A stretch of DNA of 64,000 nt, taken from contig NZ_CAMYUE010000001.1 of the NCBI RefSeq assembly GCF_947301925.1, positions 310,001 through 374,000 of the forward strand, written 5' to 3'. Below, piece by piece: positions 29,847 to 40,008 of the stretch (the first letter of the stretch is position 1; each line of letters opens with the position of its first letter). The translations under genes were made by a program, and so were the position numbers. The DNA comes from an uncultured Ruminococcus sp. (GTDB lineage: Bacteria; Bacillota; Clostridia; Oscillospirales; Ruminococcaceae). The notes beneath the pieces were generated by a model that saw nothing but the letters and a program-made list of their open reading frames with translations, was not told the DNA's origin and searched no databases.

Positions 29847-30821
29847 ATGAAAGAGATAGCCAAGCTTATGAATTACAGATCAGATGTCAGAGTTGTAGAC
29901 GCTACTCTGAGAGACGGCGGATTGGTAAACGAGTTCAGATTCACCGACGAATTTGTAAAGGATCTTTACATTGCCAATATCAAGGCAGGAGTAGATTATA
30001 TGGAATTCGGCTACCGTGCCGACAAGGAAATGTTCAAGGTAGAGGATTTCGGTCCCTGTAAGTTCTGCGATGACGAATACATCCGCTCCATTGTAGGTGA
30101 GAACAATACAGATCTCAAGATAGCTATAATGGCTGATGTCGGACGCTGCAACTATAAGCAGGATATCTCCGAGCGCGTAAACAGTCCTGTTGATCTTATA
30201 CGTGTAGCTACATACACACACCAGATACCTACGGCTGTTGATATGATTGAAGACGCCAAGAAAAAGGGCTATGAGGTAAGCTGCAACATAATGGCTATAT
30301 CCAATGCTCAGGAATCCGATATAAAGGTTGCTCTCGACATTCTCGGCCAGACCCCTGTTGACGTTATATATATCGTTGACAGCTTCGGTTCAATATACCC
30401 CGAGCAGATGGCAAGGATAGCTTCACTTTACCTTGAATATGCTGAAAAATACGGCAAAAAGATCGGTATCCATGCTCACAACAATCAGCAGCTTGCATTC
30501 GCAAACACCATTGAAGCTGTGGGCGACGGAGTGGACTGGCTGGACGCTACATACTCGGCAATGGGCAGAGGCGCAGGAAACTGTGCCATGGAACTCCTTC
30601 TCGGATTCCTCAAAAATCCCAAGTATAATGTATACCCCGTATTCCAGTTCATAGAAAAGCATATGACCAGGCTCCGTGAAGAAGGTGCAGTATGGGGCTA
30701 CGATCTTCAGTATCTGCTCACAGGCCTCTTTAATCAGCACCCAAGAACCGCTATACAGTTCACAAAGGATAACCGCAAGGATTATTCCGAATTCTACAAG
30801 GAGATAATCTCTCAGGAATAA
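29847..30821 (+). CDS. DRE-TIM aldolase superfamily protein (4-hydroxy-2-oxovalerate aldolase / HMGL-like)
   Basis: VRVVDATLRDGGLVNEFRFTDEFV, GIHAHNNQQLAFANTIEA, DATYSAMGRGAGNCAMELLL. Confidence 0.88.
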   Translation: MKEIAKLMNYRSDVRVVDATLRDGGLVNEFRFTDEFVKDLYIANIKAGVDYMEFGYRADKEMFKVEDFGPCKFCDDEYIRSIVGENNTDLKIAIMADVGRCNYKQDISERVNSPVDLIRVATYTHQIPTAVDMIEDAKKKGYEVSCNIMAISNAQESDIKVALDILGQTPVDVIYIVDSFGSIYPEQMARIASLYLEYAEKYGKKIGIHAHNNQQLAFANTIEAVGDGVDWLDATYSAMGRGAGNCAMELLLGFLKNPKYNVYPVFQFIEKHMTRLREEGAVWGYDLQYLLTGLFNQHPRTAIQFTKDNRKDYSEFYKEIISQE

Positions 30822-30828
30822 AAAAATC

Positions 30829-30855
30829 AAGGACTGCTGTAAAGCAGTCCTTTTT
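30829..30855. terminator. Rho-independent terminator between convergent genes
   Basis: AAGGACTGCTGTAAAGCAGTCCTTTTT. Confidence 0.85.
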
Positions 30856-30859
30856 GTTC

Positions 30860-33100
30860 TCAGAATGTAAGCTGATTGCTGTCGCCAAGTTCCTTTGCAG
30901 GCTTGCCTGCGGCGGGAACGCTTTTAGCTCTGTATTTTTCGAGTTCGGGCATATCCTCGGGGATAATGATATCCGCAGAGGATAGCACAGCCTTCTTCCT
31001 CAGATTGATCACCTGAACGCCCTGTGAGTCTCTGGTAGACTTGGGAAGGATCATACCTGTATTGAACACAAGTGCATGACCGCTGGAAGTCCTGAGAAGA
31101 ATATCCGCATCCTCTCCCACAAACAGAGCAGACACAAGTGACGACTTGGCTGAATAGGCGTTTGCAAGCTTCTTGCGGTTGGTCTTTGTCTCGTATGACT
31201 TCATGGGAACCTTTGCAGCCTTGCCGTTCTCGAAGAAGAACACGATATATCCGCTGTAATCTGTAGTGGGGACCAGAGTTTTCAGGCCCTCTCCCTCGTC
31301 AAAGCTCAGCTTTGCAGGGATATAGTCGCCCATTACACTGGCCTTTGTGTCGTCAAATGCGCTTGCTTTAGACTTGTACGCCTGGGCTTTATCAGAGAAG
31401 AATACAAGATCAGTCTTATTGGTAGCCTCAAAGCTCTGGCTGATGAAGTCACCTTCCTTCAGCTTCTGCTCACCGCTCATGCGCAGAGACTGAGGTGTTA
31501 TCTTCTTGAAATAGCCGCTGTCTGACACAAAGATATTTACCGCATAATCAGGAGTATCGTCTATATCCTCGGCTTCCTCAATATCGGACTGGTAATAGAA
31601 CATTGTCTTTCTGGGCTTTGCGTAGTTCTTTATGACATCGCGGAGCTCATTGATGATGATCTTTCTTATCTTCTTCTTATCGCGGAGGATATCCTCCATT
31701 TCGGCAATATCCTTTTTCAGCTGGTCGACCTCCTCAATGCGGCGGAGGATATACTGCTTATTGATATTGCGGAGCTTGATCTCGGCAACATACTCTGCCT
31801 GTATTTCGTCAATACCGAAGCCGATCATAAGGTTGGGAACAACGTCTGCCTCATTTTCAGTCTCGCGTATTATCTTTATAGCCTTGTCTATATCGAGAAG
31901 GATCTTGGACAGAGCCTCCAGCAGGTGGAGCTTTTCCTTCTTTTTCTGTAGATCATGGTATGTTCTGCGCTGGATACATTCCTCGCGGAAGGCAGTCCAC
32001 TCTGTCAGTATCTCTCTGACGCCCATTACCTTCGGAGTACCTGCTATGAGGATATTGAAATTGCAGGGGTAACTGTCCTGTAAAGGAGTAAGACGGTAAA
32101 GCTTCTGCATGAGTTTATCGGGATCAGTGCCGCGCTTCAGGTCGATAGCGATCTTCAGACCTTCTATATCCGTTTCGTCACGGATATAGGATATCTCCCT
32201 GATCTTGCCCTGCTTTACAAGGTCGATTATCTTCTCGATAATAGCCTCGATAGTTGTGGTATAAGGGATCTCGGTAACTTCTATGCAGTTGGCGCTCTTG
32301 TCGTAGCTGTACTTAGCCCGCACCTTAATGCTTCCTCTGCCGGTCTCGTAGACCTTGTTAAGCTCGGCTTCATCATAGAGCATAAGGCCTCCGCCGGGAA
32401 AATCAGGCCCTTTCAGAGTGCTTATAATATCATGGTCGGGATCCTTCATGAGAGCGATGGTGGTCTCACAGACCTCCTCCAGATTAAAAGGGCAGACATT
32501 GCTTGCCATAGATACGGCAATACCCGTATTGGAGTTAACAAGCACGGTGGGGAATGTGGCAGGCAGCAGAGTGGGCTCCTGCATCGTATTATCGTAGTTC
32601 GGTACGAAGTCTATGGTCTCCTTGTCGATATCGCGAAAAAGCTCGTTGCATATCTTTTCAAGCTTTACCTCGGTGTATCGCGGAGCCGCAAAGTGCATCT
32701 TGCTGGAATACTGCTTTCCGAAGTTGCCTTTGCTGTCGATATAGGGGTGGAGCAACGCCTCGTTGCCCCTCGTCATACGCACAAGAGTCTCATATATAGC
32801 CTGATCTCCGTGAGGATTGAGCTTCATGGTCTCTCCCACCACGTTTGCAGACTTTGAACGCTCCTTGTCGGGACTGAGCAGTCCCCTTTTGTACATCATG
32901 TAAAGGAGCTTCCTGTGTGAGGGCTTGAAGCCGTCTATCTCCGGAAGAGCTCTGGAGATGATAACGCTCATAGCGTAAGGCATATAATTCTTTTTCAGCG
33001 TATCGGTGATCTTCTCGTCGACTACGCTTCCGGAACCCTCTATATAAGCCTCGTGCTTGAAAACAGGCTGTTTTTTCGGAGTTTCCTTCTTCCTTGGCAT
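30860..33100 (-). CDS. parC: Type IIA topoisomerase subunit A (ParC/GyrA family)
   Basis: KKNYMPYAMSVIISRALPEIDGFKPSHRKLLYMMY; APRYTEVKL with catalytic Tyr. Confidence 0.93.
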   Translation of the reverse strand: MPRKKETPKKQPVFKHEAYIEGSGSVVDEKITDTLKKNYMPYAMSVIISRALPEIDGFKPSHRKLLYMMYKRGLLSPDKERSKSANVVGETMKLNPHGDQAIYETLVRMTRGNEALLHPYIDSKGNFGKQYSSKMHFAAPRYTEVKLEKICNELFRDIDKETIDFVPNYDNTMQEPTLLPATFPTVLVNSNTGIAVSMASNVCPFNLEEVCETTIALMKDPDHDIISTLKGPDFPGGGLMLYDEAELNKVYETGRGSIKVRAKYSYDKSANCIEVTEIPYTTTIEAIIEKIIDLVKQGKIREISYIRDETDIEGLKIAIDLKRGTDPDKLMQKLYRLTPLQDSYPCNFNILIAGTPKVMGVREILTEWTAFREECIQRRTYHDLQKKKEKLHLLEALSKILLDIDKAIKIIRETENEADVVPNLMIGFGIDEIQAEYVAEIKLRNINKQYILRRIEEVDQLKKDIAEMEDILRDKKKIRKIIINELRDVIKNYAKPRKTMFYYQSDIEEAEDIDDTPDYAVNIFVSDSGYFKKITPQSLRMSGEQKLKEGDFISQSFEATNKTDLVFFSDKAQAYKSKASAFDDTKASVMGDYIPAKLSFDEGEGLKTLVPTTDYSGYIVFFFENGKAAKVPMKSYETKTNRKKLANAYSAKSSLVSALFVGEDADILLRTSSGHALVFNTGMILPKSTRDSQGVQVINLRKKAVLSSADIIIPEDMPELEKYRAKSVPAAGKPAKELGDSNQLTF

Positions 33101-33325
33101 TTATTCTTCTCCTTCTTTACGTCGTTCGCTCTTTTTAACAAGCTTTTCGGGATCCTTAACGTAGGTCCTTATAACGCTGCCGCAGTCGCGGCAGATAGTA
33201 TGATAAAGCGATGTAGAGCGCAGCAGGCTGTCAGCGCTGTACACTGCACCGTAAAAATTCTGGTATCCTGTTATGAATTCGGTACCGCCGCAGAAGCGGC
33301 ACTTTGTCATCTTTACCCTTTTCAT
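33101..33325 (-). CDS. Small zinc-ribbon-like protein between parE and parC
   Basis: 74 aa with CRFCGG and CRDCGS Cys pairs; stop directly abuts the parC start. Confidence 0.65.
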   Translation of the reverse strand: MKRVKMTKCRFCGGTEFITGYQNFYGAVYSADSLLRSTSLYHTICRDCGSVIRTYVKDPEKLVKKSERRKEGEE

Positions 33326-33337
33326 AGCTTCACCTCA

Positions 33338-35317
33338 TCAGCTAATATCAGCAAGCTCAAGATAGTCGGCACCGTACTCGGAGATATAGTCCTTACGTCC
33401 CTGAAGGTCATCGCCCAGGAGCATCTCGAATACCTCAGCCGATTCCGTGATATCATCGGCCGTAACCTTGATAAGACGTCTGGTATCAGGATTCATGGTA
33501 GTAAGGCTCATCATGTCCGGCTCGTTCTCACCGAGACCTTTCGAGCGCTGAATGGTGTACTTCTTTTCGCCGATCATATCAAGTATGCGCTGCTTTTCCT
33601 GCTCAGTATAGGCAAAATATGTCTTTTCCTTGGTATTTATCTCAAAAAGCGGAGACTCAGCTATATAGACATATCCCTGCTCGATAAGTGTTGGAGTAAG
33701 ACGATACAGCATAGAGAGTATCAGTGTTCTTATCTGGAAGCCGTCAACGTCCGCATCGGTGCATATTACTATCTTGCTCCAGCGGAAATTATTGATATCA
33801 AAATTTGAAAGCTCCTTGTTTGCCTTGGTAGTTACTTCAACTCCGCAGCCCAGTACTTTGATAAGATCGGTGATGATCTCGCTTTTGAATATCTTTGCAT
33901 ACTCAGCTTTAAGGCAGTTGAGTATCTTTCCGCGGACAGGTATTATTGCCTGGAACTCTGCGTTTCTCGCAAGCTTTACGGAACCGAGAGCCGAATCGCC
34001 CTCCACTATATAGATCTCGCGGCGTGAAACGTCCTTTGTACGGCAGTCTACGAACTTCTCTACCATATTGGCAAGATCAATAGTGCCTGTAAGCTTTTTC
34101 TTGACATTGAGTCGAACCTTTTCGGCATTCTCGCGGCTGCGCTTGTTTATGAGCACCTGCTCGGCGATCTTCTGGGCTTCATCGGGATTTTCGATAAAGT
34201 ATACCTCCAGCTGGTGACGAAGGAATTCCGTCATTGCCTCGCGGATAAATTTATTCGTAATAGCCTTTTTAGTCTGATTTGCATATGAAGTCTGAGTGGA
34301 GAACGATGAAGAAACCAGCACAAGACATTCCTCGACATCTGCATAGGTGATCTTGCTCTCGTTTTTCTGGTAGCCGTTAATAGACTTTATATAGCTGTCG
34401 ATCTGAGCCTGAAAAGCTCTTTTCACCGCCTCGGCAGGAGAACCGCCGTGCTCAAGGAAGCTGGAATTGTGATAATACTCGGTGAGCTTTGCCTTATTTG
34501 AGAAAGTAAGCGCAACGTCAAGCTTTACCTTGTATTCGGGTTTATCCTCGCGGTCTCTTCCCTTCTTCTCGGCCGTCCAGTGCTGTATGGAGGACAGTGT
34601 GCCTTCCCCTGCTATCTCCTGAACATACTCTGTTATACCTGATTCATAGAAGAATTCCTGCTCATTGAAGCCGCCTGCTTCGTTCTCTGAACGGAAAACA
34701 AAAAGAATATTGGGGTTAACTATCGCCTGACGCTTCAGTATATCACAGAAGAACTCGTCCGATACATTGATATCGGTAAACACTTCCAGATCGGGACGCC
34801 AGCGTGTCTTGGTACCTGTCTGCTTTTTCTTGCATGGCTCCTTTTTCAGACCGCCTACATTGTTACCCTTTTCAAAGTGCAGATCGTACTTGTAACCGTC
34901 ACGAATAACTTCAACGTCCATGAACTCCGAGGAATACTGTGTAGAGCACAGACCGAGTCCGTTGAGTCCGAGTGAGTACTCATAGGATTCCGCAGCCGAA
35001 TCATACTTACCGCCTGCGTAGAGCTCGCAGTACACAAGCTCCCAGTTATAGCGTTTTTCGTTGTTATTATAGTCAACGGGACAGCCGCGGCCGAAGTCCT
35101 CCACCTCTATCTCGTTGTTTCTGAAATGAGTTATGATTATCTTATTGCCATAGCCCTCACGAGCCTCGTCGATGGAATTAGAGATGACTTCAAAAATAGA
35201 ATGCTCACAGCCGTCAAGACCGTCTGAGCCGAATATAACAGCAGGACGCTTGCGGACTCTGTCCGCGCCCTTCAGCATTGAGATACTGTCATTGCCGTAA
35301 TCTTGTTTCTTAGCCAT
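33338..35317 (-). CDS. parE: Type IIA topoisomerase subunit B (ParE/GyrB family)
   Basis: SMLKGADRVRKRPAVIFGSDGLDGCEHSIFEVISNSIDEAREG; IVEGDSALG; VICTDADVDGFQIRTL; start trimmed to MAKKQDYGND. Confidence 0.93.
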   Translation of the reverse strand: MAKKQDYGNDSISMLKGADRVRKRPAVIFGSDGLDGCEHSIFEVISNSIDEAREGYGNKIIITHFRNNEIEVEDFGRGCPVDYNNNEKRYNWELVYCELYAGGKYDSAAESYEYSLGLNGLGLCSTQYSSEFMDVEVIRDGYKYDLHFEKGNNVGGLKKEPCKKKQTGTKTRWRPDLEVFTDINVSDEFFCDILKRQAIVNPNILFVFRSENEAGGFNEQEFFYESGITEYVQEIAGEGTLSSIQHWTAEKKGRDREDKPEYKVKLDVALTFSNKAKLTEYYHNSSFLEHGGSPAEAVKRAFQAQIDSYIKSINGYQKNESKITYADVEECLVLVSSSFSTQTSYANQTKKAITNKFIREAMTEFLRHQLEVYFIENPDEAQKIAEQVLINKRSRENAEKVRLNVKKKLTGTIDLANMVEKFVDCRTKDVSRREIYIVEGDSALGSVKLARNAEFQAIIPVRGKILNCLKAEYAKIFKSEIITDLIKVLGCGVEVTTKANKELSNFDINNFRWSKIVICTDADVDGFQIRTLILSMLYRLTPTLIEQGYVYIAESPLFEINTKEKTYFAYTEQEKQRILDMIGEKKYTIQRSKGLGENEPDMMSLTTMNPDTRRLIKVTADDITESAEVFEMLLGDDLQGRKDYISEYGADYLELADIS

Positions 35318-35445
35318 AATCCACTGCCTTTCAGTCACGTTTTTATGCATACTTGATAATTATAACACATCTGAAACATTTTTGCAAGTGCGCAGCAAAA
35401 ATCTCCCGATATACTGAAAAAGCAGCCGTAATGACTGCTTTTCTC

Positions 35446-37953
35446 TTATTTTACGCCAAGATATTTATATCCCGCATCGGTAACTGCCTTTTTCACGGCA
35501 TTCTCATCGAAACTGCCCGATATACTAAGCTCCGCAGTTCCGTTTTCGTGACTTGGTGAAGCTTCATCAACAAACGGGAGTTCTTCAAGTGCTTTTTTCA
35601 CTCTTGCCTCACAGTGTCCGCACATCATACCTTTGACTTTTATAACCGCCGAACCTGTCTCAGCTTGCGACGGCGGAGGGCTGCTGCGCTTTTTATCGCG
35701 GCGGCTGTCGTATATCTTCAGCAGATTCAGTCTAAGGGCATTAGATACCACAAAGAAGCTGGAAAGGCTCATTGCCGCCGCACCGAACATGGGATTCATC
35801 TGCCAGCCGAAAAGCTTATAGTATACGCCTGCCGCAAGAGGTATACCGATTATGTTATATATGAACGCCCAGAACAGATTCTGTTTTATATTCCGCAGTG
35901 TGGCACGGCTCAGTCTCACAGCGGCAGGAACGTCTCTCAGGCTGCTTTTCATTAATACTATATCCGCAGCGTCTATAGCAACATCCGTGCCTGCCCCGAC
36001 TGCTATGCCCATATCAGCAGCAGTAAGCGCAGGGGCGTCGTTTATGCCGTCGCCCACCATAGCTACTCTGCCCTTTTTCCTCAGACTCCGTATAGCAGCC
36101 TCCTTGCCCTCGGGAAGAACTCCGGCTATGACCTCATCAACGCCTGCCTGCTGCCCCACAGCCTGTGCCGTTCTCTCATTATCTCCTGTAAGCATAACAA
36201 CATGGATGCCCATGTCGCGAAGCTCCTTTATGGCGGCAGGACTTTCCTCCTTTATTACATCGGCAACAGCGATAATGCCTGTCAGCGTACTGTCCTTTGC
36301 AAAGAACAAAGGAGTCTTCCCCTCTTCTGCCAGTTTATCGGCGGCAGCTCTCATATCATCGGGGATATCAGCTCTGCTACTGATAAAGCTATAGTTGCCC
36401 CCCGATAAAACACTGCTGCCATAGCTGCCTGTAAGGCCGTTTCCGGCAACAGCCCTGAAATCGGTCACCTCAAATGCTGATATGCCATTTTCACTGCCGT
36501 ATGCAACGATCGCCGCCGCAAGTGGATGTTCGCTTTTTACTTCAAGTGAATACGCCATTTCAAGGAGCTGACTGCGTTCAGTCCCGTCGGCTGTTATTAT
36601 ATCCGTGACCTGCGGCTGTCCTTTTGTTATTGTACCCGTTTTGTCAAGAGCGACAATATTCACCTTCCCCGTCTCCTCAAGAGATACGGCAGTTTTGAAA
36701 AGAAGCCCGTTTTTTGCTCCCACACCGCTGCCAACCATAATGGCAACGGGAGTTGCAAGTCCAAGCGCACAGGGACAGCTTATTACAAGAACCGATATAG
36801 CCCTTGCCAGTGAATACCCCAGCGGTCTGCCTGCAAGAAGCCATACAACAAACGTTATTATGGCCAAAGCTATGACTACAGGCACAAATACACCCGAAAC
36901 CCTGTCGGCGATCTTGGCAATAGGCGCTTTTGTAGCAGCTGCATCGCTGACCATTTTTATTATCTGAGAGAGCGTGGTATCCTCGCCCACTCTTGTTGCC
37001 TCGCATCTGAGAAATCCCGACTGATTGATCGTTGCAGCAGATACAGTATCTCCAACGGTCTTATCAACCGGTATGCTCTCGCCTGTTAGGGCAGATTCAT
37101 TCACTGCGCTTTCGCCCTCGGTTATGACGCCGTCCACAGGTATGCTCTCTCCCGGTCTTACAACGAATATATCTCCTTTTCTGACCTGTTCAACAGGAAC
37201 TCTGACCTCCTCGCTGTCGCGGATAACTACCGCTTCATCGGGCGAGAGCTTCATAAGCCCCTTTATAGCGTCGGTAGTCTTTCCTTTAGAACGTGCTTCA
37301 AGCATCTTTCCTATTGTTATGAGCGTCAGTATCATGGCAGCCGACTCAAAATAGAAGCTGTGCATATAAGCTGCCGCTGCTTCGGTGTTCCCCTTCATCT
37401 GCGAATCGGTCATAGCCAGCAGAGCAACAGTACTGTAGATGAAAGCCGCTCCCGAACCAAGAGCAACAAGAGTATCCATATTCGGTGAACGGTGTATGAC
37501 GCCCTTAAATCCGTTAATGAAGAACTTCTGATTGATTATCATAACTATAGCCGCGAGCAGAAGCTGTATTATGCCGATCATTACATGATTTTCAGCCATA
37601 AATGACGGAAGGGGCAGTCCCAGCATATTATGTCCCATTGAGATATACATGAGAACAAGGAGGAATCCAAGTGACGCAATTAGTCTGCGCTTCAGCAACG
37701 GAGTCTCGGTGTCCTTCAGGCTGTCATCAGCACCTTTTGAAGCAGAAGACGCCCCGCCCTTCACGGAAGCGCCGTAGCCTGCTTTGGTGACAGCTGCTAT
37801 GATATCGGAATCGGATGCGCTGCCTTCGACTCCCATTGAATTCGTAAGAAGGCTCACTGAGCATGATGTTACTCCGTCCAATGATGAAACAGCCTTCTCG
37901 ACCCTTGCGCTGCAGGCTGCACAGCTCATTCCCGTTACGTTGTACTGCTTCAT
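35446..37953 (-). CDS. copA: Copper-translocating P-type ATPase with N- and C-terminal HMA domains
   Basis: [45 protein letters not shown]-terminal [17 protein letters not shown]. Confidence 0.95.
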   Translation of the reverse strand: MKQYNVTGMSCAACSARVEKAVSSLDGVTSCSVSLLTNSMGVEGSASDSDIIAAVTKAGYGASVKGGASSASKGADDSLKDTETPLLKRRLIASLGFLLVLMYISMGHNMLGLPLPSFMAENHVMIGIIQLLLAAIVMIINQKFFINGFKGVIHRSPNMDTLVALGSGAAFIYSTVALLAMTDSQMKGNTEAAAAYMHSFYFESAAMILTLITIGKMLEARSKGKTTDAIKGLMKLSPDEAVVIRDSEEVRVPVEQVRKGDIFVVRPGESIPVDGVITEGESAVNESALTGESIPVDKTVGDTVSAATINQSGFLRCEATRVGEDTTLSQIIKMVSDAAATKAPIAKIADRVSGVFVPVVIALAIITFVVWLLAGRPLGYSLARAISVLVISCPCALGLATPVAIMVGSGVGAKNGLLFKTAVSLEETGKVNIVALDKTGTITKGQPQVTDIITADGTERSQLLEMAYSLEVKSEHPLAAAIVAYGSENGISAFEVTDFRAVAGNGLTGSYGSSVLSGGNYSFISSRADIPDDMRAAADKLAEEGKTPLFFAKDSTLTGIIAVADVIKEESPAAIKELRDMGIHVVMLTGDNERTAQAVGQQAGVDEVIAGVLPEGKEAAIRSLRKKGRVAMVGDGINDAPALTAADMGIAVGAGTDVAIDAADIVLMKSSLRDVPAAVRLSRATLRNIKQNLFWAFIYNIIGIPLAAGVYYKLFGWQMNPMFGAAAMSLSSFFVVSNALRLNLLKIYDSRRDKKRSSPPPSQAETGSAVIKVKGMMCGHCEARVKKALEELPFVDEASPSHENGTAELSISGSFDENAVKKAVTDAGYKYLGVK

Positions 37954-38026
37954 TCATACACCTCCGTCTTTTCTTAGGATAATTATACCAGATACGGAAA
38001 AAGCTGTCAATTAGCCTTGGTTAACA

Positions 38027-38056
38027 CAAAAAGCGGACGAAGGGGTCCGCTTTTTT
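38027..38056. terminator. Rho-independent terminator after the ArsC/Spx-family gene
   Basis: AAAAAGCGGACGAAGGGGTCCGCTTTTTT. Confidence 0.8.
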
Positions 38057-38406
38057 CATCTGATATTCTCCTCGTAATCCTTTTCTCTGAATCCTACGAG
38101 CACCTTACTGTCGGTTATGAGCAGAGGCCGCTTCACAAGCATACCGTCGGAAGCAAGCAGTCTGAGCTGCTCCTCCTCTGACATTTCGGGAAGTTTATTC
38201 TTGAGATCCATTGATCTGTAGATAAGTCCGCTTGTATTGAAGAAACGCCTCAGAGGAAGACCGCTGAGCTTATGCCATTCCCTGAGCTCATCAAGTGAAG
38301 GATTATACTCCTTGATATCCCTGAGCTCATAGGACATTCCTTTGTCGTCAAGCCACTTTTTTGCCTTCTGGCAGGTTGTACATTTAGGATAGCATATAAA
38401 TTTCAT
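38056..38406 (-). CDS. ArsC/Spx/MgsR family thioredoxin-fold protein
   Basis: MKFICYPKCTTCQKAKKWLDDKGMSYELRDIKEYNPS...MLVKRPLLI. Confidence 0.92.
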   Translation of the reverse strand: MKFICYPKCTTCQKAKKWLDDKGMSYELRDIKEYNPSLDELREWHKLSGLPLRRFFNTSGLIYRSMDLKNKLPEMSEEEQLRLLASDGMLVKRPLLITDSKVLVGFREKDYEENIR

Positions 38407-38542
38407 ATTATACCTCCGTTTTTTTCAAAAAAATGTTACATTTCAGCCTTCTGTGTCGTTTATATATATGGTGAGCAAATACAGTTTGCATTACTCTGAA
38501 ATTATATCATATTTCCGATACAAAATCAACCCGCTGCCGATA

Positions 38543-38572
38543 ACAAAAAACAGCCGGCAGTACGCCGACTGT
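38543..38572 (-). terminator. Putative terminator after the SleB-family gene
   Basis: Minus strand CAGTCGGC-GTACT-GCCGGCTG followed by TTTTTT. Confidence 0.65.
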
Positions 38573-38578
38573 AATTTC

Positions 38579-39565
38579 TTATTTGTAGAAGTGGTTGCTG
38601 TATCCGTCACCCCAGAAACCAACGTAACCCTGAGTAAAGGATTCGGGTTCTGTAAAGTAAAGTGTTACTGCGTCCTTGACGCTCTGAGTGACTGTCTGTG
38701 AATATGTGCCCAAATTTACATATCCATATGCTCCCGAGAACTGATACGGCTGAGTAAGAACGCCGTAAATCGTGTTCGGGAATCTTGGTGAATTAACTCT
38801 ATTCATGATCACCTCTACGACATACGCCTTGTCAGTAGTGCTTATCCAATTGCAGCCTGCTTCGTGTGCGACTGCGTTACAGAGCATGATATACTCCTCA
38901 TCGGTAATAGGCAGTGACTCATTCTCGGAAACTACTTCAACATCTGTTACTACAGGCTCTTCCACTACTTCGACGTATGCGGTGGTCGTTTCGGGAGCAG
39001 CTTCTGTAGTCTCAACTGCTGTTGTAGTTGTCACGATCGTGGTGGTCGTTGTTGTCGTAGCGATAGTTGTCGTCGTTGTTGCAGCAGGCTGTGTAGCCGT
39101 GCTTGCAGCCTTTGCAGGCGCTGAAGATGTTACCTTAGCGACGATCTTTGCCGCTGTGGTGGCCTGTGTTGAAGGCTGTGTAAGTGCAGCCGGCGCGTGA
39201 GCCGGTGCAGGCACCGATCTTGAAATCTGTGAAGCTGCTGTAGCGGCCTCTGTACTGTACACGGAAGTTGTGCCTTCCTGCTTGTACACTGAGAATGTGC
39301 TGGCAGCCGTTGTATTTTCGGCTGTATAAGATTTCTTGGTGGTTGTTCTGTTATATGTAGTAGACTTCTCGTTATCAGCAGCAAATGTAGTATTAGCGGC
39401 TGTTGAAGCGGCAAAACTGGGGACGACAGGGTCGTCTGCGTTTTCCTCAGTAACGAGATCAGCTGTGCTTACGGTTGAAGAAGTAAGATATGCAACTCCG
39501 AAACCTCCGCCCAGAACTGAAGCAACTACTCCGCAAGCTAACGCTGCGGCTCTGAGATTACCCAT
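38579..39565 (-). CDS. Cell wall hydrolase SleB-like, exported, with long Thr/Ala-rich linker
   Basis: C-terminal DEEYIMLCNAVAHEAGCNWISTTDKAYVVEVIMNRVNSPRFPNTIYGVLTQPYQFSG; linker TTTTTIATTTTTTTIVTTTTA; start trimmed to MGNLRAA. Confidence 0.88.
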   Translation of the reverse strand: MGNLRAAALACGVVASVLGGGFGVAYLTSSTVSTADLVTEENADDPVVPSFAASTAANTTFAADNEKSTTYNRTTTKKSYTAENTTAASTFSVYKQEGTTSVYSTEAATAASQISRSVPAPAHAPAALTQPSTQATTAAKIVAKVTSSAPAKAASTATQPAATTTTTIATTTTTTTIVTTTTAVETTEAAPETTTAYVEVVEEPVVTDVEVVSENESLPITDEEYIMLCNAVAHEAGCNWISTTDKAYVVEVIMNRVNSPRFPNTIYGVLTQPYQFSGAYGYVNLGTYSQTVTQSVKDAVTLYFTEPESFTQGYVGFWGDGYSNHFYK

Positions 39566-39689
39566 CAACTCATCCTTTCCTGAAAAAGTATTTCTTTTTT
39601 TCGGGCTGATGATATGATAACACATATCCTACGAAATATCAATACTTTCAGGATTTTTTCCATTTTGTGGCTTGTTTTTTCCACATAAA

Positions 39690-39900
39690 TCGCGACGCCG
39701 AAGTAAATCTGCACAGTTTAGATGGCTTTTTTATGTCTTAAATATGAACGCGCAGTTAACGCGGTATCTTTTTTAACATCAATTTATTACAAAATAGTAA
39801 CATCGGGCAGCACCCACACAAGGGTTCCGCCGATACAAAATGCCTATTTATCGTTAATATCTCATTTCCCGACAAAGGGATTCAAGTGCAAAAAAAGTAA
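39690..39900 (-). promoter_or_regulatory. Possible c-di-AMP (ydaO/yuaA-like) riboswitch upstream of the SleB-like hydrolase
   Basis: Minus-strand leader contains AUCGGCGGAACCCUUGUGUGGGUGCUGCCCGAU (39834-39802), resembling the ydaO GGAACC...GGGU core; genomic context fits. Confidence 0.4.
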
Positions 39901-40008
39901 CTGAATAATTACATAGGCATATTGCAAAAATATACAGATAGCTATTGCAATAATCAGCCGTTAATGTTATAATATAATAGTATAAACAAAATTTACAGGA
40001 GTAGCAAT

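Noticed and set aside
39000-39180. Repetitive tract in the SleB-like gene considered as a CRISPR or tandem-repeat array
   Set aside because: It is in frame and encodes an irregular Thr/Ala-rich linker; no regular repeat-spacer period.
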